This document shows, piece after piece, positions 1 to 9,975 of a DNA stretch of 64,000 bases. Positions within the stretch are counted from its first letter, which is position 1; the number at the start of each line of letters is the position of its first letter. Below the pieces are notes generated by a model, which saw only the letters and a program-made list of their open reading frames with translations, was not told the DNA's origin and ran no database searches. Origin of the DNA: Phanerodontia chrysosporium (taxonomy: Eukaryota; Basidiomycota; Agaricomycetes; Polyporales; Phanerochaetaceae); the NCBI GenBank assembly GCA_001910725.1, contig MJGA01000001.1, positions 1,550,001-1,614,000 on the forward strand, read 5' to 3'. A program made the position numbers and the translations under genes.

Positions 1-331
1 GCAGGCAGGCGTACGGAGCATACGGCTCGCGGTGTCCCTCTCCGCCCGAGACATTTTCTGGCCGAGGAGGAGGAGGGTAAGGCGTACGTACAGCACGCAG
101 GAGGAGCGTCTCCCCGAGGCATACGGGATTCACCGGCGTCTATCAGCCAGCCGTGTGCCAGAGGCTCCCGCACTGGCAGCGCCCGCCTGGCTTCTTCCAG
201 GGCCAGAGGACACACGCAGATCGCCTCCTTTCAGCTCCAGCTCGTGCTCACGGCCGCTGTGGAGTCAGTGCGGGCTCGTGCGAGCATGCCTGCCGCGGCT
301 TATCTGCCTCGGTCGCTCAACGACGACCATC
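1..331 (+). other. 5' flank of first dioxygenase gene
   Basis: No conserved protein is visible here. An open frame runs through positions 32-427, but its translation is low-complexity (Arg/Ser/Pro-rich) and it overlaps the start of the dioxygenase gene in another frame. The stretch is best read as promoter and 5' untranslated sequence. I see no clear TATA box. Confidence 0.4.
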
Positions 332-1674
332 ATGTCCTTGGCCGCCACGCTCAGAGCCCCGCGCTCGGTCGTCCGCAGTGCCCATGCGTGGCGCTCGTTT
401 GCGACCGTCACTGACGTGAGTCCGTGAAACTCCAGCTTTCATGTACACCTTGTCTGACTTTCCTGACAGGCACCTGCGTTCAAGATACCCCTGATTAACT
501 TCGGCAAATTCTTGAACGCCAGGTCCCCTGCAGAGAAGCGCCAGACAGCCGTGGAGGTCGTCACCGGTTTCAAGGACGTGGGCTTCATCTACCTAGAACA
601 GCATGGTATCCCAGAGGCAACCGTCAAAAACGTACTCGCGCAGGCAAGTAACCAAGGTCTAACCGGCTTTGGCACGGCTCATCCCCAACGTGTCCGTCCA
701 GAGCGCAGAGTTCTTCAGATTGCCGATCGAGACGAAGGTGAGTATTGTGGCTAGGGTACGTCAAGAGGGCTGAGTTGACAGCCATATTTAGGAAAATCTC
801 AGATGGGTGGACCCCCGGGCGAACCGCGGTTACGTCGCGATCGGTCGTGAGCGCGCCACACAATCCTCAGATCCAGAAGAGATCGCTAGACTGCGCGCAC
901 TGGCACCTGACTGCAAGGAAACTATGGAAATTGGGCGCGACTGGGACGAGACTTGGAAGAATCAATGGCCAGACGAGAGCGACGTCCCGCGGTTCAAGGA
1001 AACGATGCTAGATTTTTACCAAACCTGCCATGCCATCCACGTACACGTCATGCGCGCAATCGCACTCGGCCTAGATCTCGAAGAGGACTTCTTCGACAAG
1101 CTCATCGACCAGAAATGCCATAATCTCCGTCTTCTCTCCTACCCGCCTATCCAGACGGAAATTCTGAAGAGAGAAGGACAAGCTCGTGTTGCAGCTCACT
1201 CGGATTTCGGGACCATTACGCTTTTGTTTCAAGACTCTGTGAGTGTTTAGCGGTCTATTTCTGCGGCCGCTAGTGTCTGAATTTGATAAGGTCGGTGGCC
1301 TCGAGGTATTGAACCCTCATACGAAACGATTCCAACCCGCTAGACCAATCGTAAGCATCTCCGACTTGGTCGTTCGTGCGCTCACATATGTCGCCTAGCC
1401 TGGCACCATCGTCGTCAATACCGGCGACTTGTTGGCCCGCTGGAGTAACGATGTGCTACGCTCCACGGTGCACCGCGTCTCTGTTCCGCCGTCGACAGAG
1501 CTGAGCGCGCCGAGCGGAGGCATCACTCCGCTACGACAATCGGTCGCCTTCTTCTGCAACCCGAACTTCGATACCGTCATATCGTGTTTGCCAAACTGCG
1601 GCAAGGACGCGAAGTATGGCCCTGTGACAACGGAGGAGTACATCGTCAGCCGGCTCGCTGACACGTTCACATGA
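332..1674 (+). CDS. 2-oxoglutarate/Fe(II)-dependent dioxygenase, copy 1
   Basis: This is a member of the isopenicillin N synthase-like 2-oxoglutarate oxygenase family, which uses Fe(II), O2 and 2-oxoglutarate to oxidise small molecules. The substrate cannot be told from sequence. About six exons give roughly 355 residues. Exon 1 (332-415) encodes an Arg/Ser/Ala-rich leader ending in FATVTD that looks like a mitochondrial targeting peptide. The DIOX_N-like segment FKDVGFIYLEQHGIP follows. Iron ligands are visible as HSD (AAHSDFGTITLLFQD) and the distal His in RSTVHRV; RQSVAFFCNPN supplies the 2-oxoglutarate Arg-x-Ser. Introns include 416-469 and a GC-AG intron at 644-701. A second copy follows in tandem at 2271. 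The ATG at 332 was chosen because it gives the leader shared with that copy. Confidence 0.88.
644..701 (+). other. GC-AG intron in dioxygenase copy 1
   Basis: The exon ends in CAG and the intron begins GCAAGT, ending in CCAG before AGCGCAGAG. Only this GC donor joins NVLAQ to SAEFFRLP in frame, as in the tandem paralogue, where the equivalent intron also starts with GC. Confidence 0.75.
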
Positions 1675-2270
1675 GGGTCTACACGTGTACGTCCGTATCA
1701 TGATATTGCACGCCATGGGTTGACCGCTATTACACATTCGTCGCACTAGCATGTCTTTTTCGTGTTTTTATAGAAATTGTAGGGAATGGCATAGACGTAA
1801 CGGTGCTGGATGCGAGTAGGGTCACCACGACGATAAAACCAATTGAAACCCTGTTGTACGTCAGTGTTCATTTCCCCTGCTGCGAGATCACCCTAGAGCA
1901 CTGCGCTGGACACCGTGCGTTGCCCGTTAGAGTTCCCCTTGTTTTTGAGGCCGGTGACGCGCGGCGTCGCTTGTGTGGGTGGTAACCTCCGCACGTCCTA
2001 GCGGCGCAGCCACCATGACAGCGCAACGGTTTACATAAAAGCGCGAGAGCTGGCCACGAGAAGAAGATCCTCTCGGCGGAGGGGTGAGGCTCGGAGGAAG
2101 ATAAGATTGTTGGGCGTCTATCTACCCCGCGCCGCGGCTGGGGACAGGGGCAAGCCCGGGACTGGGGATCTAGATCCACGCCTTGCCGTTGGCTTGCTGA
2201 TAACAACTTCCGTGTGGTCACTCTGTCGAGATAGCATGCTCGCCGCGGGCCATCTTCCACGTCGACAGCC
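1675..2270 (+). other. Spacer between tandem dioxygenase genes
   Basis: About 600 bp separate the stop codon of copy 1 from the start of copy 2. No conserved coding sequence is seen on either strand. A weak TATA-like CATAAAAG lies near 2034, some 230 bp before the second start codon. The rest is presumed terminator and promoter. Confidence 0.4.
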
Positions 2271-3595
2271 ATGTCGTTCACCCTCAGAGCTCGCTACATA
2301 GCCCGCTCAGGCGTTCGCAATTGGCGTACATTCGCGACCGTCGCAAACGTAAGGCTCCTCGAACGATATCTCAGCATGCGAGACTAAAGCCATCACAGAC
2401 ACCGTCCTTTAAGATACCACTGATTGACTTCAGCAGGTTCTTGAAGGCTACCTCGACCTCAGAGAAGCGTGAGACGGCCGCAGAGATTGTTAACGGGTTC
2501 AAGGAGGTCGGCTTCATCTACCTGGACAAGCACGGTATTCCGGACGCGACCGTGAAGAACGCGTTCGCCAAGGCACGTCTGCCATATTCGCTGGCTCTCC
2601 TTTATCTCACAGCCTTGTCTATATCAGAGCGCAGAGTTCTTCCAACTGCCCAACGATGCCAAGGTGAGCATCGCCGCGTCGGGTTCAGAAGTCTCGTATC
2701 GACACGGTGTTCCAGGACAAGCTGAAGTGGGTGGACCCTCGCTCGAACCGCGGCTACGTCGCCATCGGTCGCGAGCGTGTCACTCAATCGTCCGACCCAG
2801 AAGAAATTGCGAAGCTGCGTGCGCAGGCTCCTGACTTCAAGGAAAGCATGGAAATCGGACGCGACTGGGACGAGACGTGGAAAAACCAATGGCCAGAGGA
2901 GAGCGACGTGCCTCGTTTCAAGGAGACCATGCTCGACTTTTACCAAACCTGTCACGACCTGCATGTCCATGTCATGCGCGCGATCGCTCTAGGCCTCGAG
3001 CTCGAGGAGACGTTCTTCGACAAGCTCATTGATCAGCAGTGCCACAACCTGCGTCTGCTGTCGTACCCGCCGATCCGCACTGACCTCCTCCGTAAGGAAG
3101 GACAGGCACGGGCGGGTGCACACTCGGACTACGGGACCCTGACGCTGCTCTTCCAGGACTCTGTAAGAGTTCCCTTCTGCTGTACTCCGCCCTGTGCTCA
3201 ACGTACGTAGGTTGGTGGTCTTGAGGTACAGAATCCGCATACCAGGGAGTTCCAGCCCGCACCACCAATCGTAGGTCACCTATTATACCGCCACTTCTCG
3301 CTGCTCACATCTCATCACGCAGCCCGGCTCTATTGTCATCAATGCCGGCGACTTGTTGGCTCGTTGGAGTAACGACGTGCTACGCTCAACGCTACATCGA
3401 GTCGTGGCTCCGCCGGCAAAGAAGATAAGCGAAACAGAAGGCATCACTCCACATAGGCAATCTATTGCATTCTTTTGCAACCCGAATTTCGACGCCGTCA
3501 TCTCGTGTCTACCGAACTGCGGAAAGGAGGCGAAATACGCACCGGTCACGACAGAAGATTATATTGTCGGCCGACTGTCACATACATACACTTGA
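2271..3595 (+). CDS. 2-oxoglutarate/Fe(II)-dependent dioxygenase, copy 2
   Basis: This is the tandem paralogue of the gene at 332, with the same exon plan and very similar protein. Exon 1 (2271 to about 2348) encodes another Arg-rich, mitochondrial-like leader ending in FATVAN. FKEVGFIYLDKHGIP, the iron site HSD (AHSDYGTLTLLFQD), the distal His (RSTLHRV) and Arg-x-Ser (RQSIAFFCNPN) are all intact, so the enzyme should be active. The intron at 2573-2627 begins with GC (AAG/GCACGT) at the same place as the GC intron of copy 1, so the unusual splice site predates the duplication. The sequences differ most around residues after VAPPAKK, where copy 1 has VPPSTEL. Physiological substrate unknown; fungal relatives act on nucleobases, terpenoids or flavonoid-like compounds. 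Confidence 0.88.
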
Positions 3596-3716
3596 GGAAC
3601 TTTGGTCACATTGTGCGAATTGCGTCTTTTTCGTTCACTTTTTCGGTTCACAATATGGTGTATTTGGGTAGGAAGAGAATGATGAATTTATTTACGAGGA
3701 TAGACGAAGTAAGGAC

Positions 3717-4297
3717 TCAATCAAAACCATTAAAATCGTCGAAGCCGTCAAAGTCATCGAAGCCATTGCCACCATTACCACCCTGAGCCGTCCCGCTGGT
3801 ACTTGTTCCACCCATACCGCCAGTACTACCGCCGCCAGTGTTGTCAACGGTGCCTCCGTCATTAGCAACGTCTCCACCGAATGCATTGCCTGCGTCTCCG
3901 GTCCGTGCATCACCACCGCTGCCGAAGCCAAAGCCGTCGCCGCCCGTGGCATCGCCCGTCGTCGAAGTACCACCCATACCGCCAGTTGCTGCGCCAATGT
4001 CAGTGCATACGAGACTATGCAGAGAATATAGTACGCACAGCTGCCGTCGTTGGTGATCGTGCCGGTGCCAGTGCCCTCATTGATCACATCGCCTCCGCTC
4101 ACGCTTCCTGAGTTGCCTGAGCGTGCGCTACCTCCGTCCTGCCGTCTGGTCCGATAGTGCACGTCGAAATCGTAGGCGTCATTGTGCGGGTAAATGTCCC
4201 CTCTGCGTGCAATCGCGACGTCAGGTGAAAGCGTAGGAAGAGACATGACAGACGATGAAGCGAGGAGAGTCAACGCAATTGAAGTAAGAAGGCGCAT
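3717..4297 (-). CDS. Small secreted Gly/Asp-rich protein
   Basis: Two exons (4297-4039 and 3988-3717) joined by a 50-bp intron encode about 176 residues. The first 20 or so residues (MRLLTSIALTLLASSSVMS) form a clear signal peptide. Dibasic sites follow in AIARRGD and YRTRRQDGG, which are possible Kex2 cleavage sites. The mature part is rich in Gly, Asp, Ser, Thr and Asn, has no cysteine that I can see after splicing, and carries two copies of STGGMGGTST. It ends with a Phe-Asp repeat, GFDDFDGFDDFNGFD. Without splicing the frame enters unrelated sequence, so the intron (GTGCGT...GCGCAG) is well supported. I do not recognise a family. Likely an extracellular or cell-wall-associated protein; a function would be a guess. 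A TATA box sits 67 bp upstream. Confidence 0.72.
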
Positions 4298-4363
4298 GAT
4301 GGGCAGGATGGATGGTGTGTGTGTGTGTCGTGAACGTGTTAAAATCTCCATGTACCGTTGTTG

Positions 4364-4371
4364 CTCTTATA
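4364..4371 (-). promoter_or_regulatory. TATA box of secreted protein gene
   Basis: TATAAGAG on the minus strand lies 67 bp before the predicted start codon at 4297. A short GT/CA microsatellite (about 4313-4328) sits between the two. Confidence 0.5.
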
Positions 4372-5232
4372 CACAGCCATTGCTACCTGCCCGGATACAA
4401 TCCTTGCCATCCCGCGGCGGGCTGCGCTGACGTACGGTACGCCAGTAGACGAATAAGGCAGACCCGCTCTGCGGCTCCACGTTCAGTTTGTGCACAGGTA
4501 CCCGCTGCCATCGGCGGCACGGCATGAGTACCATTGTGAGGTATCGCATGCGTCCCCGTCCGAGAGTATTCGCGGATTGCAAAGCTGAAGTGCTCGGCGT
4601 GAAGATACACTACCACATACGATTACACACTGAGTGTGGAGGAGTAGAGCGTGCAAGGCGTACCGTTCAAATATCGTCCAGCATTCACGACCATCGTGCT
4701 GGCCACTTTGCTGCGAATACTGGAGCTTCCTCTTTCGGCGAACCCGCCTGTGCGGGCGGACGCAGGAGCGCTGGCTCCAGCCTGCTGCGCGGGAACCCCG
4801 ATGATCCACGGACCACGTTGCTGCAATGCACACAGCAATCACGACGTCGTTGGTGGTCCTGGCTGCAGAAAACGGGCCTCAGTGGGGCTCACCTCGGAAG
4901 ACGCGGATCGATCAGGCACGGCTCACGCTGACCGGCCTTACCCAAATGCGCGGCTGAGACATCGTCGACGTTGGAGAGTCCCAAACAGGCCGGATGACAT
5001 GAGTTCCGATGTACGGGGGGACCCACACGCAGACATGCCGCTAGCAATCTGTCCCTCGCCCGGATGATGAGCTCGTGCAGGGTCGTGCAGGAATATGCGT
5101 GAAAATATTCGGAATGTTGCAGGAACCAGGGCCTGAGGATGCTGCGAGAGTTTCAACACTAGTCCCGACGCGTGTTGGTCCTGCTGACGTTGTGCGATTG
5201 ACGATGCGGATATACATGAGTGTGATCTCGGT
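4372..5232. other. Intergenic, no gene seen
   Basis: About 860 bp between the secreted-protein gene and the 3' end of MLH3. Several short open frames exist on both strands, but none has a recognisable motif, credible splice joins or a clear start. Presumed promoter of the upstream gene and MLH3 3' untranslated sequence. Confidence 0.4.
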
Positions 5233-8200
5233 TCAACTCGCTTTGCCAAACTCCGCCCACTGTACAGGTTTCAGATGCCTCGATGATTCCATACCTCCAT
5301 AGATAGGACCTTGGACTGACGTTAGCGGTACGAGCGAAGGCCTATCAGACGAACCGTTAGTTTCACTATTCCGTCACACGAAGTATTCACGCACCGTCCA
5401 TGTGCGCACTGAAACGGCAGCGCAGCCTCGGCAAGCTCGCTCACCAACCGCTGACAGCGTTCCAGGGTGAGCGGATCGTTGAACATGATTGCGCCCCTGC
5501 AAGCCTTCGAGTTCACTAGCTCGTGGAGTTCTTGAGGACACCATAGCATCGCTCGCTGCCACATTGTCTTCGAGTCTGGCGAAACAGGTCTGAAGCCGCA
5601 TAAGGCCGTGGCAAAGTCAGATCCCTCAAGTTCTGCGAGATACGACTTGACGAGGTCACGCAGGCGGTCTTCCGCGAGCAGCTGAGAGAGGACTGTTGAG
5701 CGCCACGTATAGTGAGATCATGATTTGACTTCACCTTTCGGGCGACTACTTCCGGTACGGTCAAAACGTCCACTTGCGCGTACCCGCTATGCTCAGCGGG
5801 CAGTGAGGACTTCCCAGTCAAGAAAAACCGTGACACTTGCTCTTCTTCTTGCTGTGCTTCAGGCGCTGGCCCGAAAGTGACGCCCCAACATCGGAACGCA
5901 TCTGATACGTCGCTTCTGGACAGCATGTCGGCTTCGCGCTTCGTGAGGAGTATGCGTGCCGGGGGTATCACAGTGCGGATGTCTGCGGATGGGGCATCTT
6001 CGCTGTCTCGCCTGGAAAAACCTTTGCAGAGGTCGCTCATGAAGCGCTCGACACGTATACGCTCGTCAGCGGCATGTTGGTCAACCAGGACGAGGGTGGC
6101 GCAGGCCTCCGATGCAAAAAGGTCATCCCTGGGTTCGTTTTCTGACAACGTCGGGGACGGGATGACGCATGCGATGAATTTCTTGTCAACCTGACCCAAA
6201 ACGAGGGCACGTGATAGGTCTGCTCTTGAGAAGCAAGCGCGCTGGGATTGAGTGCTGGAAATTACTTCAGCCTGAGAGAAAAATGACTTCTGTTCGCGTC
6301 GAGATTGGGAGTGCTGGTGGTCGACCACAAGATTTGTGGATAACGATACCGACGGGATGGTGAAGGCTTTCAGAACGTATGTCTGATTTGCCTGATGCAG
6401 AATAGTGAGACAAACTAGAATGGCGAAGGTTCAATCGCAAGACACGTACTCCGAGAGCATCTCTGATCCAAGACGGCACGTCGGTCCCATCTGCGTGAAG
6501 TGCTTTAGTCGCCTGGTGGTGCGGGACAGTACGCCGAGGGCCAAGCACGTCGTGACCACGGCTTTGAGGAGCATCGGCCGGGTATGAGTTACCCGTTCGC
6601 CTGTCCAAGACGTATACTGTGCCGGAACGAGGGTCTGTCCATAGAGCATCGGCGCCGTCATCATTTACCAACTAGCAATCACACTCAGTGGACTGCGAAG
6701 GAGGGCAAGGTCACAGGTACCTCAGGTCGGATGACAGGTAACTCTACCTGTTTTGCAGAATACGGTTGTTCCTGTGACGGATGATGGGCTCTATTGCCCG
6801 CCACCTTACGCCTTTTCCTCGGAGACGGCCTCGGTTCAGGATGCTTTCGAGCCTTGAAGTCGTGCTTATGCAGAAATCCTTGCACAATTGCTAGGATATA
6901 TGCGGAAATGGCGTGATTATCCTGTCGAATGTTAAGATGACTTATGGGAATTGTACGAGCAACTACACCTACGCGAAGGTTGACAGAAGTCTTTGAGGTT
7001 CGACACAGTTGTCAACAGAATGAGCAGGAAGATTGATGTTCAGCACGTATACAGGTTTTTTCTCCAATTTGTTTGGTGACCGTCGAACTACCTCTGCCTG
7101 AGATGGCTGATAAGACTCATCCAGCGCCTGAAACACAAGTCAGGGTTTCGAATGGTATAACGGTAGATACCACGTACATGTCTGCCGAAGGAACTCGCTG
7201 CGAAAGCAGAATCGATCACGCGGTGGAGGTCGCAAAAGCTAAGCAAGTGACGATTGATATCTGACGCTGAGGTGAGCCGAAACCGTCACCCCTAGGTCCA
7301 TACTTACATAGGTATTGGTATGCCTTGCAGGTCTCTCAGCATAGATGCACCGGAGGGGACATGACATACGCACTTTAGTTGTGGCGCCGTTGAGGCTAAT
7401 AAATCCATCGATCGTCATATGTCCGTGGGTATCGTGAATCTCTTCGACATGCTGGATGAGTTATCAGGATAATGTTACACATATTGAGAATTGTATAGAT
7501 TACTTCAACCAATGCACGTCCGAAAAGATGTCGGAATGCATGCACCGATGACGATGTCTACAACATATCATGTTATTGTTTTCAGCATTTGGTTCGTGCG
7601 GCATGAGCCTTACCTTAGGTATCTTGTACAACCGTCCTGCACCGGAACGTGATGCGTTGAACTTGTGGGTATTTTCTAGCGAGAACGCAACGTGGGGGAG
7701 GACCAGAGCGAAAGATTCGAGGTCCTTGCGAATGAGCTCAATGGTTCGTGACGGAGTCACATGGGAAAGGCGACGAATGGGTAACTAGACAATTTGTGCG
7801 TTAGAAGGAAAAGTTGAGGCAAGGCCGTTGTAAGAGCGACCTACATTATAAAATGCGTCCCGAACAGAGACTACGGTGCCGGGGGATTCCTGCCGCCACC
7901 GAATGGCAGGGCCGTTGTACAACTGTTTACCTCCCTGATAGATATAAGTCACTGTGTTATGAGTTAAGTGGTACGCACACAATACCTTTTGTATAAGGGA
8001 CCACGCTTCACGAGATTTCGCCGTCCGTGAGGTGATTTCGATGCACGACAGGTCTGCAATGGATGCTAGCGCTGATCCTCAAGGATTAGGGAATGTTCGC
8101 AGTTCCACTGAAGTCAACTGGTACGCACCCTCTCCTCGAAAGCCAAATGTGGAGACTTCCCCAAGCGATTCCAAGCCGTATGCCTTCGACGTTCCTGCAT

Positions 8201-8493
8201 TGCGTTTAATGATAATTAGACCAGACAAAGTATTCACTTGACTCACCGTAGCGACCCGTACTCTCCAAAGAGTCCAAGTCCTTCTTGCTCATACCCTTGC
8301 CGTTGTCTTTGACCCAGCAAGCCCAGTCTTCGCAATCTATGCCTATGTCGACCTGATCTGCACCTGCGTCAAGGGCATTTTGGACCAACTCTGAAACAAG
8401 CTGGGGGAGTGAGACGATGATTTGCGTTGAGCGTATCTTGTGTTGGGTATGTGCAGGAAGATGGTGCAGCTCTTCTGGATTGCCTGAGGCCAT
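5233..8493 (-). CDS. MLH3: DNA mismatch repair protein MLH3
   Basis: MutL-family ATPase/endonuclease. In fungi MLH3 pairs with MLH1 and acts in mismatch repair and meiotic crossover resolution in the nucleus. The N-terminus (ATG at 8493, chosen as first ATG ahead of the ATPase) holds the GHKL motifs ELVQNALDAGA and DNGKGM. GFRGE is joined across an intron to SALASIAD, and PGTVVSVRDAFYN follows. The middle matches the MLH3 linker with WTDPRSGTVYVLDRRTGNSYP. The C-terminal endonuclease has DQHAADERIRVE (the MutL metal-binding motif), ACRGAIMFND and FQCAHGR; the last is joined across an intron to PSLVPL near the stop at 5233. The gene is cut by many introns; the one after VVARK is 54 bp. No frameshift is seen, so the protein looks functional. 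It is divergent from the gene at 8709. Confidence 0.88.
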
Positions 8494-8708
8494 CTGGAGC
8501 GGACATCGTCGTTGGAGACAGACCAGCGACACGTGCCCAGGACGCGCTTGGGACGCTGCAGCAGGCGCCCAAGAGTTGTAAGGCCTCTGACGTCAGCGAG
8601 ACGCGTGTTTCGCGCGTGTGGGAGAGCAATATCATTCTGTTCCCGGTATCCAGGTTGTTTTCGAACCACCACGGTCCTCCTCATCCCTCGATTCTCTCCC
8701 CGCGAGAC
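8494..8708. promoter_or_regulatory. Bidirectional promoter region, MLH3 / CMD-like gene
   Basis: Only 215 bp separate the divergent start codons at 8493 (minus) and 8709 (plus), so both promoters must share this segment. No TATA box is evident. Confidence 0.5.
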
Positions 8709-9434
8709 ATGCCCCGCGTTCCCTACAGATACCCTGAGTCTGGCACGGATCCCGTTGCAGACACCATTCGGAAGCGCAGGGCTGGGGGAAAGCTTCTGGA
8801 GCTGGATGGCGTTCTGTAACATGGTTTACCTTGTCTTGCTACGCCTAATGCTCATATCGCATAGTCTGAACTCGCCTCAGCTGGCTGCAGGGTACAGCAG
8901 CTTGCTTGGAGCAGTCAGGCAGGAAAATAGCCTGCCGGACGACCTTAGGGAGCTGCTTGTATATGCGTTCCGTACGGTCCCAGCGAATGCCCTGACGCGG
9001 TCCTTTTAGATCCTACGCGTCGCCGCCCTCAACGGTGCTGCGTACGAATGGCATGTACATGTTTACCGTGCTGAAATGCATATACTGATATTTTCTGCGC
9101 CAGGATCGCGCATGCGCCTATCGGTCAAAAAGCTGGCTTGACGACAGAGCAGCTCTCTGTAATTCGTGACCAGTCGACCGCACTTTCTAGCAACGTCGAC
9201 CCCAATGGCGTTCTGTCTGACTTGCAGCGGACTGCGATGGTGTACGCGGACTGGATGACGAAGAACGTACGCGTCCCCCAGAATGTCTTTGACGCTCTGG
9301 CGGCATTCCTGGACGAGAAGCAGGTGGTTGAGGTGACCATCACTGTCTCCACGTACAACATGGTTTCTCGTATCCTTGTCTCGCTGGACGTGGCGGATAA
9401 GGCTGATGAGAAAGTACCTGATGTACCTGTGTAA
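8709..9434 (+). CDS. Carboxymuconolactone decarboxylase-like (AhpD-fold) protein
   Basis: Four exons (8709-8815, 8865-8958, 9010-9050, 9104-9434) give 190 residues. The sequence MPRVPYRYPESGTDPVAD, then LPDDLRELL, RVAALNGAAYEW and IAHAPIGQKAGLTTEQ follows the pattern of fungal carboxymuconolactone decarboxylase-like proteins, which have an all-helical AhpD fold. Many fungal members lack proven decarboxylase activity, and no CxxC redox pair is seen here, so peroxidase-reductase activity is unlikely. The third intron (9051-9103) must use a GC donor (ATG/GCATGT) to give EWIAHAP in frame; the nearby GT at 9054 breaks the conserved block. The gene is divergent from MLH3. Biochemical role unknown. 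Confidence 0.82.
9051..9103 (+). other. GC-AG intron in CMD-like gene
   Basis: The donor reads ATG/GCATGT and the acceptor GCGCCAG. Splicing here joins GAATG to GATCGCG, giving EWIAHAPIGQKAG. The alternative GT donor three bases downstream shifts the conserved block out of frame. Confidence 0.65.
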
Positions 9435-9975
9435 TCAAAGGGACCGGAGGGTCCGCCACATCATCATTGTAACATAACCCCGTCAGTATGAAATCCTGCC
9501 TTCTCGTTTTCTCTTTACTCTGAGGCTGGTTTCACTCTAGGTGACGCTGAGACCGTCCCCTCTTGAAGCTCGATGGGATTGGTAGGAAGCCAAAAAAATA
9601 TGTTGTGGGCTCATTCCTCGCTCTTCGGTGGTCTCATCCCATGCACGGCTATCGTTCTGAGAAGTCGGACGATGTGATGGTTGCTGCGCGGGTGAAGTAC
9701 CGACGCTTAGCGATGTTGAAGGCATTTGCCTCTGTGGGTCCACAAGCTTCGCGCAACCAAACTTTACCACGGTTCATTTCAGTACTTTACTGCCCTCCCT
9801 TCCGTTCGCACTCCTTGCTTCTCCAGCTGCTTCGACTTGCCAATCCTTGGTCGACGGCGACAGGAAGTCCCTGCCTCCAGTCACGCTAACGCAGCACACG
9901 ACGCTCCCTGTATCAAGAACGACCTCAAGATAACGTCAGCAACGACCTTTGCATCTAAGCAAGCACATTCAAACC
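9435..9975 (+). other. Intergenic, 5' flank of polytopic membrane protein
   Basis: 540 bp without a supported gene. The last 150 bp before the ATG at 9976 are C/T- and A-rich, as is common in basidiomycete promoters and 5' leaders. Open frames here have no recognisable protein. Confidence 0.4.

Noticed and set aside
32..427. 131-codon frame at the window start
   Set aside because: Low-complexity Arg/Ser/Pro sequence overlapping the real dioxygenase start in another frame.
332..9434. Secondary-metabolite cluster made of two dioxygenases and a CMD-like enzyme
   Set aside because: MLH3 lies between them, and no polyketide synthase, NRPS, terpene cyclase, P450 or transporter is present.
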